Below the pieces are notes generated by a model, which worked only from the letters and a program-made list of their open reading frames with translations, ran no database searches and had not been told where the DNA came from. From the NCBI GenBank assembly GCA_021795795.1, contig JAJYPA010000013.1, positions 1-51,791 on the forward strand: DNA of 51,791 nt, read 5' to 3'. The stretch is from Pseudomonadota bacterium. Its GTDB lineage: Bacteria > Pseudomonadota > Gammaproteobacteria > Halothiobacillales > Halothiobacillaceae. The translations under genes and the position numbers were made by a program. This document shows positions 26,942-36,082 of this stretch, one piece after another (position 1 is the first letter of the stretch; each line of letters begins with the position of its first letter).

Positions 26942-27852
26942 TGTCCGAATCGTCTACAATGAGTCCGGCCTGGCAGCGACTGAGCCTGGACGTCCCCCAA
27001 TCCGATGTCGAAGCCTGCGAAGATGCCCTGCTTGAAGCGGGCGCAGTCTCCGTTTCGCTGGAAGAAATCGGCGACGAGCAGATTTATGAACCCAAACCGG
27101 GTGAAACGCCGCTCTGGCAGCGGGTTCGCGTCGCGGGTCTTTTCGAAGGCCATATCAGCCCGGCAGACATTATGGGGCAGCTGCATGGCCTGCTGCGGCC
27201 ATCCCTTCTGAGTGATTTCGATCACGAATTCATCGAGGAAACCGATTGGGTTAGGCAAACTCAAGCGGATTTCGCCCCCACTCATTACGGCGATGGCCTG
27301 TGGGTTACGCCCCATTGGAGCGACGCACCTACCGAAGCCAAAACCGTAGTGCGGATCGATCCGGGTCTGGCCTTCGGCACCGGGCAGCATGAAACCACGT
27401 CCCTGTGCCTCGACTGGCTCGATGCCCAATCACTCAAAGGGCTACGTGTCCTCGATGTGGGTTGTGGCTCGGGGATTCTCGCGCTGGCAGCCTTGATGAA
27501 AGGCGCATCGGTTGCCTATGGCACCGATATTGACCCACAGGCACTCAAGGCCAGCCGGGACAATGCAGCCCTCAATGACATTCCGGAAGATCGCCTCTGG
27601 CTCGGCCTGCCGGAAGAACTGGGCTCAGCAGAAAGATTCGACGTCCTGGTCGCCAATATCCTGGCCCAGCCCCTGATCGAACTCGCGCCCATCCTCGCCC
27701 CCCATATCAAAGCGGGCGGACGCTTCGCGCTGTCTGGCATTCTCAATTCGCAAGCCGAAGCCGTGGCCGCACAATGGATGGCGCAGGGCCTGACGATCGA
27801 TGAAATCGAATCCCGGGGTGACTGGTCGCGAGTCTGTGGACATCGGGGTTAA
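26941..27852 (+). CDS. prmA: Ribosomal protein L11 methyltransferase
   Basis: A 303-residue enzyme that trimethylates ribosomal protein L11. The N-terminal substrate-recognition domain (WQRLSLDVPQSDVEACEDALLEAGAVSVSLEE) is followed by the SAM-binding core: FGTGQHETT, LDVGCGSGILALAALMKGA, and VANILAQPLIELAP with the NIL motif. It is translationally coupled to accC through a one-base overlap, the conserved gammaproteobacterial arrangement. ATG 26959 is an alternative start. Confidence 0.95.
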   Translation: MSESSTMSPAWQRLSLDVPQSDVEACEDALLEAGAVSVSLEEIGDEQIYEPKPGETPLWQRVRVAGLFEGHISPADIMGQLHGLLRPSLLSDFDHEFIEETDWVRQTQADFAPTHYGDGLWVTPHWSDAPTEAKTVVRIDPGLAFGTGQHETTSLCLDWLDAQSLKGLRVLDVGCGSGILALAALMKGASVAYGTDIDPQALKASRDNAALNDIPEDRLWLGLPEELGSAERFDVLVANILAQPLIELAPILAPHIKAGGRFALSGILNSQAEAVAAQWMAQGLTIDEIESRGDWSRVCGHRG

Positions 27853-27867
27853 CCCACTACCCGGCAC

Positions 27868-27930
27868 GCCCCCGAATCATGGATGGTTTTACCGGGGGCA
27901 TCAGGCTCAGGGGAAAGCCCCCCTTCTTCC
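27868..27930 (+). terminator. Possible terminator region of the accBC-prmA operon
   Basis: GCCCCCG (27868-27874) can pair with CGGGGGC (27893-27899), and a second small GGGG/CCCC hairpin (27910-27921) follows, leading into CCTTCTTCC. The T content is low, so this is a weak candidate. Confidence 0.3.
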
Positions 27931-27941
27931 CCAAACCCTGA

Positions 27942-29222
27942 TCAATCCGGCTCAGCAATCAATTTGCGGATTTTCGCTACCGCATCCGGCTGATCCCACT
28001 CCGCGCCACCAAACAAGGCGTAACGAATCCGTCCCTTCCGATCGATGAGGTAGGTGCTCGGATAAGCGTATACCATCCATGTCTGCACTGCTGTCCCTGC
28101 CGGATCGGTCAGAATGGGGAAGTTGACCGGGTGCTGCTTGATGAAAGCATCGATTGCGGCGCGATCCTCGGCCAGATTGACGGCAAGAATCTCGAAAGGC
28201 TCGCCTTTCAACAAGGTTTTCAATCGGGTCATCGAGGGCATTTCATGCACACAGGGCGGGCACCAACTGGCCCAGAAGTTGAGCAATACCACCTTGCCCC
28301 AATAATCTTTCAAGTCAATTGCTTGCCCCCGCAAATCCATGAGATCCAAAGCTCTGTTCTGCGGACCCGAATAGGGCTGAAGTTCGGTTGATTTTGTCTG
28401 CTCGACTGCCACCGGGGCCGACGTTTCGACTTTACCCGCTACTCTCGGTTCGGTCATATACCCGGCCAACAATGATGCAGCCTGAGTGATGCGCGACGAC
28501 AGCGCCTTGCCTTGCGCCTGCTCGAACGCAGTGGCATCGGGCCGGAAATAGAAACGATCGCGCACGTCCGGCAGCAACTGCGTAAACACGGTGCTCCCGG
28601 ATTTTTCCAACTGCTGTTTCAATTCCATAAGACGCCAGCGCCAGGGAGATAGTACGGCCTGCATGACAAACACAGGCGCATTGAATGCAGCAACTTGTGG
28701 CCAATAACGGGCAGGTTCACCGGGCACAGGGGTGTTGATATAAAGATTCGGGTTAATGAAGACAAATCCAACACCCTGTTGGGGTGTGGATTGCAGCGCG
28801 ACCCACCCCCGAACCGCCAGTTCGGCCGCCTTGTTGGGAGCGATCACAATCAAGGGCAGATTGTCAGCCTTGGCTTTACTGATCAGGCCACTGATCCATT
28901 CGGTTGGCACCTTGTCGACAGCACTGGGCGTCGGCGACAGAAAAAGCGGTTCGTAGAGATCGACAAACCAGCTCTCGAAACCGCGCGCGCTCAATTGCTC
29001 AGCCATCTGTTTCTCGGCCGGCAAAATCCCTTGCTCGGAAGGCAGCCACAACAAACGCATTTTGGGTGGCTTTTGGGCGGCCACAACATCAATTACAAGC
29101 GGCGTGTCCATACCCGGCATGGATAGCTCGGCAGCCATGACAGAACTCGAAAACACCGCGCATAACAGCAGCAGCCAGCGCAAGTGCACCGTGAAAAAAG
29201 CAGATCGAACTGTCTGGTACAT
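27942..29222 (-). CDS. Periplasmic TlpA-like thiol-disulfide protein fused to an alpha/beta-hydrolase-like domain
   Basis: A 426-residue protein with an N-terminal signal peptide (LRWLLLLCAVFSSSVMA, cleavage about 30). Residues 35-255 resemble an alpha/beta-hydrolase-type domain of the DUF3530 kind (LWLPSEQGI.., GFESWFVDLYEPLF, LPLIVIAPNKAAELAVRGW), without an evident GxSxG nucleophile. Residues 280-426 are a TlpA/ResA thioredoxin domain with WASWCPPC (Cys 321 and 324), YAYPSTYLI (cis-Pro) and a typical C-terminus. It probably reduces or delivers reductant to periplasmic thiols such as apocytochrome c; the N-terminal domain's role is unknown. Monocistronic, convergent with prmA. Confidence 0.82.
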   Translation of the reverse strand: MYQTVRSAFFTVHLRWLLLLCAVFSSSVMAAELSMPGMDTPLVIDVVAAQKPPKMRLLWLPSEQGILPAEKQMAEQLSARGFESWFVDLYEPLFLSPTPSAVDKVPTEWISGLISKAKADNLPLIVIAPNKAAELAVRGWVALQSTPQQGVGFVFINPNLYINTPVPGEPARYWPQVAAFNAPVFVMQAVLSPWRWRLMELKQQLEKSGSTVFTQLLPDVRDRFYFRPDATAFEQAQGKALSSRITQAASLLAGYMTEPRVAGKVETSAPVAVEQTKSTELQPYSGPQNRALDLMDLRGQAIDLKDYWGKVVLLNFWASWCPPCVHEMPSMTRLKTLLKGEPFEILAVNLAEDRAAIDAFIKQHPVNFPILTDPAGTAVQTWMVYAYPSTYLIDRKGRIRYALFGGAEWDQPDAVAKIRKLIAEPD

Positions 29223-29365
29223 AGAAAATCTCGGTGGATCAATGGTCTATTACACATTGCTCAACTCCGGCCGGCCGAACGACAACCCGCCACCATGGCA
29301 GAGTTGCCCTTGCGTATGACGCAGCCATCCTTCATGGCCGAGGTGTGGTTACATTCTCCCCAAGC

Positions 29366-32218
29366 TCAAAGCCGTTCGATCCGCAGCCGTTGTGCCCGTA
29401 ATTCTCCAAGGCTGGTTTCGAATTTCTCCGCTCGCTCCCGTTCCTGCGCGACTACCTGCGCCGGGGCACGATCGGCAAAACCCGGTGCATCGAGCTTGTT
29501 ACGGGATTTGGTCAAATCGGCTTCGGTCTTGGCAATTTCGCGCTCAATTCGAGCCAATTCCGCTTCCTTGTCGATTAATCCCGCCAGGGGGATGTGGATT
29601 TGCAACTCGCCAACCAGTGCCATGGCCGCCTCGGGTACAGTCTCCCCCTCACCCAATGGGGTAACACGCCCAATCCGACCGACAGAATTCAGCAACGCAC
29701 CAAATCGCTCAAACCGGGCGATCTCTTCAACGGTGGCATGCGTTACCAGCACGTCGAGCGACTTGCTGGGCGCTATGTCCATTTCGGCACGAATACGGCG
29801 CACACCCAGAATCACATTTTTCAGCCACTCGACCGACTCGATCGCATGGGTATTGATTTTGCTCTCGTCCGCCAAGGGATAGGGACGCCCCATGATGCTA
29901 TCGGTTGACGACCCGTCCGCCAATACCATCGGTGCCAAGCGCTGCCAGATGGCCTCGGTGATGAACGGGATGATCGGGTGCAGGAGCCGCAAAAGTGCTT
30001 CGAGCACGCGCACGAGGGTGCGACGTGTGCCACGCTGAGCGGCTTCATCATCAGCCTTGAGCGCGGGCTTGGTGAACTCGAGATACCAGTCGCAGTATTC
30101 ATTCCAGGTGAATTCGTACAGCGCTTGTGCCGCCAGATCAAAGCGATATTCGGCAAAATGCCTAGCCACTTGTGCCTCGACCTGTTGCAGACGGCCGATA
30201 ATCCACTCGTCCGCATCACTCAAAGTCACCGGCGCGTCGGTCAGGCCGGTGTCTTGATCTTCGCATTGCATCATCACAAACCGGCTGGCATTCCACAGCT
30301 TGTTGCAGAAATTGCGGTAGCCCTCAATGCGCCCGAGATCGAAACGAATGTCCCGCCCCGTGGTGGCCAGTGCGGCAAAGGTAAAGCGCAACGCATCGGT
30401 GCCGAAGGCCGGGATACCATTTGGAAATTCCTTGCGCGTGTCTTTTTCGATCTTTGCCGCCATTTTGGGCTGCATGAGGCCCGCGGTGCGTTTGGCAACG
30501 AGCGATTCGAGATCGATGCCATCAATCAGGTCGATCGGGTCGAGCACGTTGCCCTTGGACTTGGACATTTTCTGTCCCTGCGCATCGCGAATCAGGCCGT
30601 GCACGTACACTTCACGAAACGGCACGTCACGCATGAAGTACTTACCCATCATCACCATCCGTGCAACCCAGAAGAAGATGATGTCAAAGCCAGTTACCAA
30701 GACGCTTGTGGGATAGAACTGCGCCAGTTCCTGTGTGTGCTGCGGCCAGCCTAGGGTTGAAAATGGCCAGAGTGCGGAGGAGAACCAGGTGTCGAGCACA
30801 TCATTGTCTTGTGTTAAAGGTTTTGAATCGGGCAAGTCATATTTTTTTCGTACTTCGGTGACATTTCTCCCAACATAAACATTTCCAAATCCGTCATACC
30901 ACGCCGGAATACGGTGGCCCCACCAGATCTGGCGGCTGATGCACCAGTCCTGAATGTTCTCAAGCCATTGGTAATAGGTATTCGACCAGTTTTCCGGCAC
31001 GAATTTGATGTCACCGCCACGCACCGCGTCCAGGGCCGGGCGAGTAATGGCGGCCAGTCCGCCCGGACGACCATCGTCCTGTGTTTCGCGGGTGAGATCG
31101 ACGAACCATTGGTCGGTCAACATCGGCTCAATCACCGCGCCGCTGCGGTCGCCACGCGGCACCATGAGCTTGTGATCGTCGATCTTTTCCAGCAAATCGA
31201 GTTCTTTAAGATCGTGAATGAACCGATCACGAGCTTCATAGCGATCCAGCCCCGCGTAGTGAGCAGGCAAGGCACCCTCTTCTTCGCCGCCGATGATTTC
31301 CGGCTGTTCACGAATCCGCGCATCGATGGTCAGCACATTGATTTTGGGCAGGTTGTGGCGTTGTCCGACGGCATAGTCGTTGAAATCGTGCGCGGGGGTG
31401 ATTTTCACGCAGCCCGAGCCGAAGGCCGGATCGACATAATCGTCCGCGATGATCGGTATTTCACGGCCTACCAGCGGCAAGGTAATGGTCTTGCCAATCA
31501 GATGCTGGTAGCGCTCGTCTTCCGGATGTACGGCCACGGCGGTGTCACCCAACATGGTTTCAGGACGGGTCGTGGCGACAATCAAGTGGCCGCTGCCATC
31601 GGTCAGCGGATAACGCAGATGCCACAGGTGGCCGGTTTCCTCTTCGCTGATAACCTCCAAATCCGAGACGGCGGTATGCAGCACCGGGTCCCAGTTCACC
31701 AGCCGTTTGCCACGATAAATCAGACCATCCTCATACAAGCGCACAAAGACTTCACGCACCGCCTCAGACAAACCCTCATCCATCGTGAACCGCTCGCGCG
31801 ACCAGTCGCAGGAGGCACCCAGGCGCTTCATCTGTTCGGTGATGAATCCACCCGATTCGGCTTTCCATTGCCACACCCGTTCGGTGAATGCCTCGCGGCC
31901 GAGATCATGCCGTGTCTTGCCTTCGGCCTCGAGTTGACGCTCCACCACCATTTGCGTTGCAATACCTGCATGATCGGTACCCGGCTGCCAGAGCGTGCGA
32001 TCACCCTGCATCCGATGTACACGGGTGAGCATGTCCATCAGGGTATCCTGAAACGCATGGCCCATATGCAAGCGCCCCGTCACATTCGGTGGCGGCAGCA
32101 TGATGCAGTAACTCGGTGCATCGGCGGGCAGACTGGCATCGGGAGCAAAGTAGCCGCTCGCTTGCCAGCGCACGTAACAAGGAGCTTCGATCTCGGCGGG
32201 ATTGTAGGTTTTTTCCAT
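29366..32218 (-). CDS. valS: Valyl-tRNA synthetase
   Basis: A class I aminoacyl-tRNA synthetase of about 950 residues. The HIGH motif is [11 protein letters not shown], the KMSKS loop [14 protein letters not shown], the CP1 editing domain contains [17 protein letters not shown], and a C-terminal coiled coil of the ValRS type ([25 protein letters not shown]) closes the protein. It charges tRNA-Val and edits Thr-tRNA. I use ATG 32218 ([11 protein letters not shown]); ATG 32227 in the same frame is possible. No Shine-Dalgarno is visible and a TATAAT lies only about 18 bp upstream. holC precedes it. Confidence 0.95.
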   Translation of the reverse strand: MEKTYNPAEIEAPCYVRWQASGYFAPDASLPADAPSYCIMLPPPNVTGRLHMGHAFQDTLMDMLTRVHRMQGDRTLWQPGTDHAGIATQMVVERQLEAEGKTRHDLGREAFTERVWQWKAESGGFITEQMKRLGASCDWSRERFTMDEGLSEAVREVFVRLYEDGLIYRGKRLVNWDPVLHTAVSDLEVISEEETGHLWHLRYPLTDGSGHLIVATTRPETMLGDTAVAVHPEDERYQHLIGKTITLPLVGREIPIIADDYVDPAFGSGCVKITPAHDFNDYAVGQRHNLPKINVLTIDARIREQPEIIGGEEEGALPAHYAGLDRYEARDRFIHDLKELDLLEKIDDHKLMVPRGDRSGAVIEPMLTDQWFVDLTRETQDDGRPGGLAAITRPALDAVRGGDIKFVPENWSNTYYQWLENIQDWCISRQIWWGHRIPAWYDGFGNVYVGRNVTEVRKKYDLPDSKPLTQDNDVLDTWFSSALWPFSTLGWPQHTQELAQFYPTSVLVTGFDIIFFWVARMVMMGKYFMRDVPFREVYVHGLIRDAQGQKMSKSKGNVLDPIDLIDGIDLESLVAKRTAGLMQPKMAAKIEKDTRKEFPNGIPAFGTDALRFTFAALATTGRDIRFDLGRIEGYRNFCNKLWNASRFVMMQCEDQDTGLTDAPVTLSDADEWIIGRLQQVEAQVARHFAEYRFDLAAQALYEFTWNEYCDWYLEFTKPALKADDEAAQRGTRRTLVRVLEALLRLLHPIIPFITEAIWQRLAPMVLADGSSTDSIMGRPYPLADESKINTHAIESVEWLKNVILGVRRIRAEMDIAPSKSLDVLVTHATVEEIARFERFGALLNSVGRIGRVTPLGEGETVPEAAMALVGELQIHIPLAGLIDKEAELARIEREIAKTEADLTKSRNKLDAPGFADRAPAQVVAQERERAEKFETSLGELRAQRLRIERL

Positions 32219-32235
32219 TTTTATCATCAACTTAA

Positions 32236-32241
32236 ATTATA
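32236..32241 (-). promoter_or_regulatory. Possible -10 box immediately upstream of valS
   Basis: A perfect TATAAT on the minus strand. Transcription starting about 7 nt downstream would leave almost no leader before the valS ATG, and no RBS exists there. The -35 position is poor (GCGCGT), so this may be fortuitous AT-rich sequence. Confidence 0.3.
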
Positions 32242-32264
32242 TATGTTCGTACTGGGTTACGCGC

Positions 32265-32708
32265 TCAACGATCGTCACGCGGCACCTGGGCAATCTGCCG
32301 GTGAACGGGTTTGGCCCCTGAGGCTTGATACTCGCGCCAGCGTGCGCGGGCGGCATCCCGATTGGCGGGATTGGCATCAACAAGTTCATCCAGTTGAACG
32401 CGATCGGCAACGCGCTCGATGGGTTTGCCGGAAAGATTGATCACATAATCAAAACCACCAGCCGCCACATCCACGCCCAGGAAAATCGGTGCGTGGGCGA
32501 TATCTTCAGGGTCAGCCGTGTGCGGCACGAAGGCGTCGGGTTTGTAGCCCCATAAATAATCGTCAAAACTTTCCACATGCGCGAGATTGGCGCAGACAAC
32601 ATAGGTCATGTGCCCCGCTTCGGCCGCCTCGGCGCACAGTTCCGCCGCATAAAACCAGAAAGCCTCGGTGTCCGGATCATCGATCAGATGGAAAATCACG
32701 GCACTCAT
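32265..32708 (-). CDS. holC: DNA polymerase III chi subunit
   Basis: A 147-residue chi subunit. The pattern VIFHLIDDPDTEAFWFYAAELCAEAAEAGHMTYVVCAN with DDYLWGY..AFVPH and HAPIFLG fits HolC, though sequence similarity in this family is modest. Chi links the clamp-loader to single-strand binding protein at the replication fork. Placement directly before valS is the conserved proteobacterial order (pepA-holC-valS), but pepA is not adjacent here. It diverges from the flippase-like gene. Confidence 0.88.
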   Translation of the reverse strand: MSAVIFHLIDDPDTEAFWFYAAELCAEAAEAGHMTYVVCANLAHVESFDDYLWGYKPDAFVPHTADPEDIAHAPIFLGVDVAAGGFDYVINLSGKPIERVADRVQLDELVDANPANRDAARARWREYQASGAKPVHRQIAQVPRDDR

Positions 32709-32726
32709 TCAACCGACTCCCCCTTA

Positions 32727-32752
32727 AACAATATTTTGGAACAATATTTTGA
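32727..32752. repeat. 13-bp tandem duplication between holC and the flippase-like gene
   Basis: AACAATATTTTGG is followed directly by AACAATATTTTGA, two copies in 26 bp. It lies in the 133-bp divergent intergenic region where promoters for both genes would be expected. It may be a regulator-binding site or a recent slippage duplication. Confidence 0.5.
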
Positions 32753-32841
32753 AGCAACAAGCGCAAACATCGCCGCACACGTATGACGGACGATTAGTGA
32801 GCGCGTATTATGCCCAATCCAGCCTTCTCTCGCAGCGCCAC

Positions 32842-33798
32842 ATGACTTCATCTGCACATTCATCCATCTCCCCCCGACTCAAAATCCTGCTTGCATGGGT
32901 TCTGGTGCTCACGGTTCTGACCGGAGTGGTCGCCTGGATCGGGCCGGACAGACTGCTCGCGCCCTGGCGACTGATCTCGGCACCGTCACTCGGCCTCGCC
33001 TTGTTGCTGATGGTTCTAAGCTACGCGCTGCGTGCCCTGCGTATTCAGAGATACTTCATCCACGAATTACGTGGCCAATTCTGGCCCACACTGAAATTGT
33101 CCACCTGGCACATCCTGCTGAACAATTTTCTACCCATGAGAACAGGGGAAATCAGCTTCCCGATCCTGATGCAACGCTATTTCACCCTGCCCGCGTCCCG
33201 CACCGTACCGGTACTGCTGTGGTTTCGGCTACTCGATCTACAGGCAATCGTTCTGCTCGGGTTGCTGGCGGCGATATGGGGCATGGGATTGCCGGATGCG
33301 TGGGCGATCCTCGTAATCATCCTCGTACCGGCTCCGGTATTGATCTTCCTGGCCCGCCATCGCGTACGTCGAGTCATCGCAGCCCGCCCGGAAGGCAAAT
33401 GGCGAGGCCGTCTGCTCGGCAGTGTGGACAGCCTACCCCAATCCATCGCTCATTTCCTGGCCACACTCGGCTGGACCTGGGCGAACTGGCTGATCAAGCT
33501 TCTTACGCTGGCGTGGGTTCTGGCTCATGTCGCCCCGCTGGGTCTGGCGGCCGCGCTTGCAGGTGCCATTGGCGGCGATCTGACCACCGTCTTGCCCATC
33601 CATGCCCCCGGCGGATTCGGTACGTTTGAGGCAGGTGTCGTGCTTGCCCTGCAGCCTTTTGGTCTGGATGCGACGAGCGCACTGGCGGCAGCAGTCAATC
33701 TTCACCTGTTCGTGCTGGGTTCATCCCTGCTCGCGGCACTGATGGTTCTGCTCATCAAAGTACCCGGTCAAACCGAACAGGAAAGGGAACCGAGGTAA
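32842..33798 (+). CDS. Lysylphosphatidylglycerol synthase TM-region / UPF0104 flippase-like membrane protein
   Basis: A membrane protein of about 318 residues with roughly seven to eight hydrophobic segments. Family marks are LSYALRALRIQRYF, LSTWHILLNNFLPMRTGEISFPILMQRYF and HAPGGFGTFEAGVVLALQPFGLDA, which fit the MprF-type flippase domain (DUF/UPF0104). Substrate unknown; lipid or glycolipid translocation is inferred. ATG 32842 (MTSSAHSSIS) is chosen just before the first membrane helix; the frame extends to 32749. No aminoacyl-transferase domain is attached. Confidence 0.8.
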   Translation: MTSSAHSSISPRLKILLAWVLVLTVLTGVVAWIGPDRLLAPWRLISAPSLGLALLLMVLSYALRALRIQRYFIHELRGQFWPTLKLSTWHILLNNFLPMRTGEISFPILMQRYFTLPASRTVPVLLWFRLLDLQAIVLLGLLAAIWGMGLPDAWAILVIILVPAPVLIFLARHRVRRVIAARPEGKWRGRLLGSVDSLPQSIAHFLATLGWTWANWLIKLLTLAWVLAHVAPLGLAAALAGAIGGDLTTVLPIHAPGGFGTFEAGVVLALQPFGLDATSALAAAVNLHLFVLGSSLLAALMVLLIKVPGQTEQEREPR

Positions 33799-33872
33799 GA
33801 TTTTTGACTCTACCTTCGGATTGAACCCCGTTGATTTCAATAATCGCCCTCGATAGTCAAGGAGCAAATCTG

Positions 33873-34181
33873 ATGTATGTAGTCGCCAACCGAGTCCCTG
33901 TTGCCGCCGAATGGCACGATGCGTTTGAAGAGCGTTTCCGTGCGCGTGCCGGACAGGTCGATCTCCAACCCGGTTTTGTACGTATGGAAATTCTGCGGCC
34001 CGATTCCGAAGACGGCGTCTATGTCGTTTTGACGCACTGGCAGGATAAGGCTTCATTTGAAAACTGGGTCGGTAGCGAGGATTTCAAGATCGCTCACCAG
34101 AATCCCTTGCCGAAGGAGGCATTTACGGGGCCAGGTAAGCTCGAACGTCACACGGCCATCATTGTCAGCGAAAAGAGCTGA
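33873..34181 (+). CDS. Antibiotic biosynthesis monooxygenase (ABM)-fold protein, heme-oxygenase-like
   Basis: A 102-residue dimeric alpha-beta barrel domain. Residues resembling the IsdG/HmoB triad are visible: Asn 6 (VVANRVPV), a Trp in FENWVGSEDFKIAH and a His in the same helix. ABM-fold proteins range from heme-degrading enzymes to quinol monooxygenases, so a heme role is inferred, not shown. ATG 33873 follows AAGGAG at 8-nt spacing; the frame is open upstream to 33831 with no RBS. It is followed by a bidirectional terminator. Confidence 0.82.
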   Translation: MYVVANRVPVAAEWHDAFEERFRARAGQVDLQPGFVRMEILRPDSEDGVYVVLTHWQDKASFENWVGSEDFKIAHQNPLPKEAFTGPGKLERHTAIIVSEKS

Positions 34182-34227
34182 GCGCACGCTCTCCTCTCTT
34201 CGAAAAAACAACACGGATATTCCAGAC

Positions 34228-34259
34228 AAAAAAACCCCGCGGATCACGCGGGGTTTTTT
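34228..34259. terminator. Bidirectional Rho-independent terminator
   Basis: AAAACCCCGCG and CGCGGGGTTTT form a GC-rich stem with A/T extensions around GATCA (34242-34246). T runs follow on both strands, so it can end both the ABM-fold gene (+) and rplI (-). Confidence 0.93.
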
Positions 34260-34281
34260 GTGAGTTCAGCGAAATGGTCGC

Positions 34282-34734
34282 TTATTCTTCGCCGACCACG
34301 ACCACTTTGATGATTGCATTGACATCAGTGTGCAGGTGTACAGGCACTTCGAATTCACCCACAGAGCGCAAAGCACCCGCAGACAAGCGCACTTGACGCT
34401 TTTCGATAGTCACGCCGTAGGCAGTAGACACGGCTTGTGCAATTTCAATCGTGCCGACAGAACCGAACAGCTTGCCTTCCGCGCCCGCTTTCACAGGGAT
34501 GGTGACCATGGCTTCGGCCAGTATCTCGGCTTGCGTCACAGCGGCAGCCAATTCAGCAGCAGCCTGGCTTTCGAGTTCAGCGCGGCGGGCTTCAAACTCA
34601 GCCATGTTCGCCTTTGTCGCGGCCTTCGCTTTACCGTAAGGAATAAGGAAGTTACGCGCATAACCGGCACGTACATTGACGATATCGCCCAAGGTGCCGA
34701 GGTTTTCGACTTTATTCAATAAAATAACTTGCAT
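34282..34734 (-). CDS. rplI: 50S ribosomal protein L9
   Basis: A 150-residue L9. The N-terminal domain [36 protein letters not shown] is unmistakable; a central helix and the C-terminal domain ([15 protein letters not shown]) follow. It binds 23S rRNA near L1. Last gene of the rpsF-rpsR-rplI operon, ended by the terminator at 34228-34259. Confidence 0.97.
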   Translation of the reverse strand: MQVILLNKVENLGTLGDIVNVRAGYARNFLIPYGKAKAATKANMAEFEARRAELESQAAAELAAAVTQAEILAEAMVTIPVKAGAEGKLFGSVGTIEIAQAVSTAYGVTIEKRQVRLSAGALRSVGEFEVPVHLHTDVNAIIKVVVVGEE

Positions 34735-34766
34735 GATGTGTTCCTGTACTGGTCTGGTCGAACCGA

Positions 34767-34991
34767 TCAGTGACGATCAGTGTAGGGCAGCAACGCGAGA
34801 AAGCGGGCACGCTTGATCGCTGTCTGAAGCTGACGCTGATAACGGGCAGCCGTACCGGTGACGCGCGCAGGCACAATCTTGCCGGTTTCGGTGAGGTATT
34901 GTTTCAAGGTATCGAGATCTTTGTAATCGATCTGTTTGACATTTTCGGCGGTGAATCGGCAAAAACGCTTACGACGGAAAAAACGTGACAT
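34767..34991 (-). CDS. rpsR: 30S ribosomal protein S18
   Basis: A 74-residue S18: [41 protein letters not shown] and [19 protein letters not shown] are all present. It pairs with S6 on the platform of the 30S subunit. Only 30 nt separate it from rpsF, so the primosomal gene priB, found between them in E. coli, is absent here. Confidence 0.97.
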   Translation of the reverse strand: MSRFFRRKRFCRFTAENVKQIDYKDLDTLKQYLTETGKIVPARVTGTAARYQRQLQTAIKRARFLALLPYTDRH

Positions 34992-35021
34992 GGTGTAATC
35001 CCCTAAACTGGTAAAGCTGGC

Positions 35022-35450
35022 TTATTCGCTTGCTTCGACTTGTTCTTCTTGTTCGGCTTGATCGTCGTCATCGCGATCAAAACGGCCTGAATCCTGCTCG
35101 TCATCACGACGGCGTGGACGGCGCTCGTTATCACGCTCACGCATGATGACGGACGGCTCGGTCTCGGCCGCTTCCATACGGCTGGTCAGGTGGCGCAGAA
35201 CGGCATCGTTGAAACGGAACGCTTCTTCGAGCTCAGCAATTGCGGCTTGAGACGCTTCAACGTTCATCATCACATAATGTGCTTTGACGAGCTTGTTGAT
35301 GGGGTAGGCCAGTTGACGACGGCCCCAGTCTTCCAGACGGTGAACGGTGCCACCGGATGTTTCGATGATGCCGCGATAGCGTTCGATCATGGCGGGGACT
35401 TGTTCGCTTTGATCCGGGTGGACCATGAACACGATTTCATAGTGACGCAT
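35022..35450 (-). CDS. rpsF: 30S ribosomal protein S6
   Basis: A 142-residue S6. The core ([29 protein letters not shown], then [26 protein letters not shown]) is standard. The C-terminal tail (about 100-142) is long and highly charged, Arg-rich then Asp/Glu-rich, reminiscent of the glutamate-tailed S6 of E. coli. AGGAG precedes the ATG. A promoter and a hairpin with a T run lie upstream (see separate entries), suggesting leader-mediated autoregulation. Confidence 0.96.
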   Translation of the reverse strand: MRHYEIVFMVHPDQSEQVPAMIERYRGIIETSGGTVHRLEDWGRRQLAYPINKLVKAHYVMMNVEASQAAIAELEEAFRFNDAVLRHLTSRMEAAETEPSVIMRERDNERRPRRRDDEQDSGRFDRDDDDQAEQEEQVEASE

Positions 35451-35471
35451 AATTGACTCCTGTGGATGGAT

Positions 35472-35506
35472 AAAAAAGCAGCCTGCCGTATGCGCAACGG
35501 TCAGGC
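35472..35506 (-). promoter_or_regulatory. Candidate attenuator / S6:S18-type leader hairpin of rpsF
   Basis: On the minus strand GCCTG-A-CCGT pairs with ACGG-CAGGC (35481-35506) with a bulged A and a 7-nt loop, and is followed within 3 nt by six T (35472-35477). It lies between the rpsF promoter and its RBS, so it can stop transcripts before rpsF. Bacterial rpsF leaders often carry an S6:S18-binding structure with a conserved CCG; the CCG here fits loosely. Confidence 0.55.
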
Positions 35507-35524
35507 AGGAGAAACGAGGCGCGG

Positions 35525-35553
35525 ATTATACGGGGTTTCTTGACCCATCACAA
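35525..35553 (-). promoter_or_regulatory. Sigma-70 promoter of the rpsF operon
   Basis: TTGTGA (35548-35553) and TATAAT (35525-35530), read on the minus strand, are separated by 17 bp. Start of transcription would be about 35518, giving a leader of roughly 67 nt before the rpsF ATG. Confidence 0.8.
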
Positions 35554-35685
35554 TGGCCGCAACCTTAAATGGAGTAGATCGGGAAACAATGCGCCAGATT
35601 CGCTTAAGAATCTCGCCGGGAATCTTGCCCGTACCTGAAGTCAAGTGCTATGCACGCATGGGCGCAGGGATACACGAGCGACTCA

Positions 35686-36075
35686 TCAATCGCCGCCCTC
35701 GATGACCACAAATGCCAGCGCATGTGATCGTTCATCGCTGATGCTCAAATGCACCCGCACTGCCCCGATCTCATCCAGACGTTGTTGTGCCAAGCCGCCA
35801 AAAATGAGTTCAGGTGCGCCATGCTCGTCGTGAATGGTCTGAATATCATGCAGGGAAATACCGCCGCTAAAGCCGGTGCCCAGCGCTTTAACTGCCGCTT
35901 CCTTGGCTGCAAACCGTTTGGCCAGCCAAGCTGTAAATCGAGGTGAGTCACTCGCCGGTGCGGCCACCCGCTCAGATACGCCCAGAATTCGATGGACCAG
36001 ACGATCGCCATATCGGGCGTAACTTTTTGCCAGACGGTCAATCTCTACCAAATCGGTGCCAATGCCAAGAATCAT
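35686..36075 (-). CDS. acpS: Holo-[acyl-carrier-protein] synthase
   Basis: A 129-residue AcpS. MILGIGTDLVEIDRLAKS and RFAAKEAAVKALGTGF are the two family signatures, with the Mg2+-binding Asp 8 and Glu in KEAA. It transfers phosphopantetheine from CoA to apo-ACP. It starts 7 nt after pdxJ, the conserved pdxJ-acpS pair. Confidence 0.95.
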   Translation of the reverse strand: MILGIGTDLVEIDRLAKSYARYGDRLVHRILGVSERVAAPASDSPRFTAWLAKRFAAKEAAVKALGTGFSGGISLHDIQTIHDEHGAPELIFGGLAQQRLDEIGAVRVHLSISDERSHALAFVVIEGGD

Positions 36076-36082
36076 GAAGCGA

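Noticed and set aside
30914..32440. Open frame of about 500 codons antisense to valS
   Set aside because: valS is unmistakable on the other strand, and long antisense frames are expected in codon-biased DNA.
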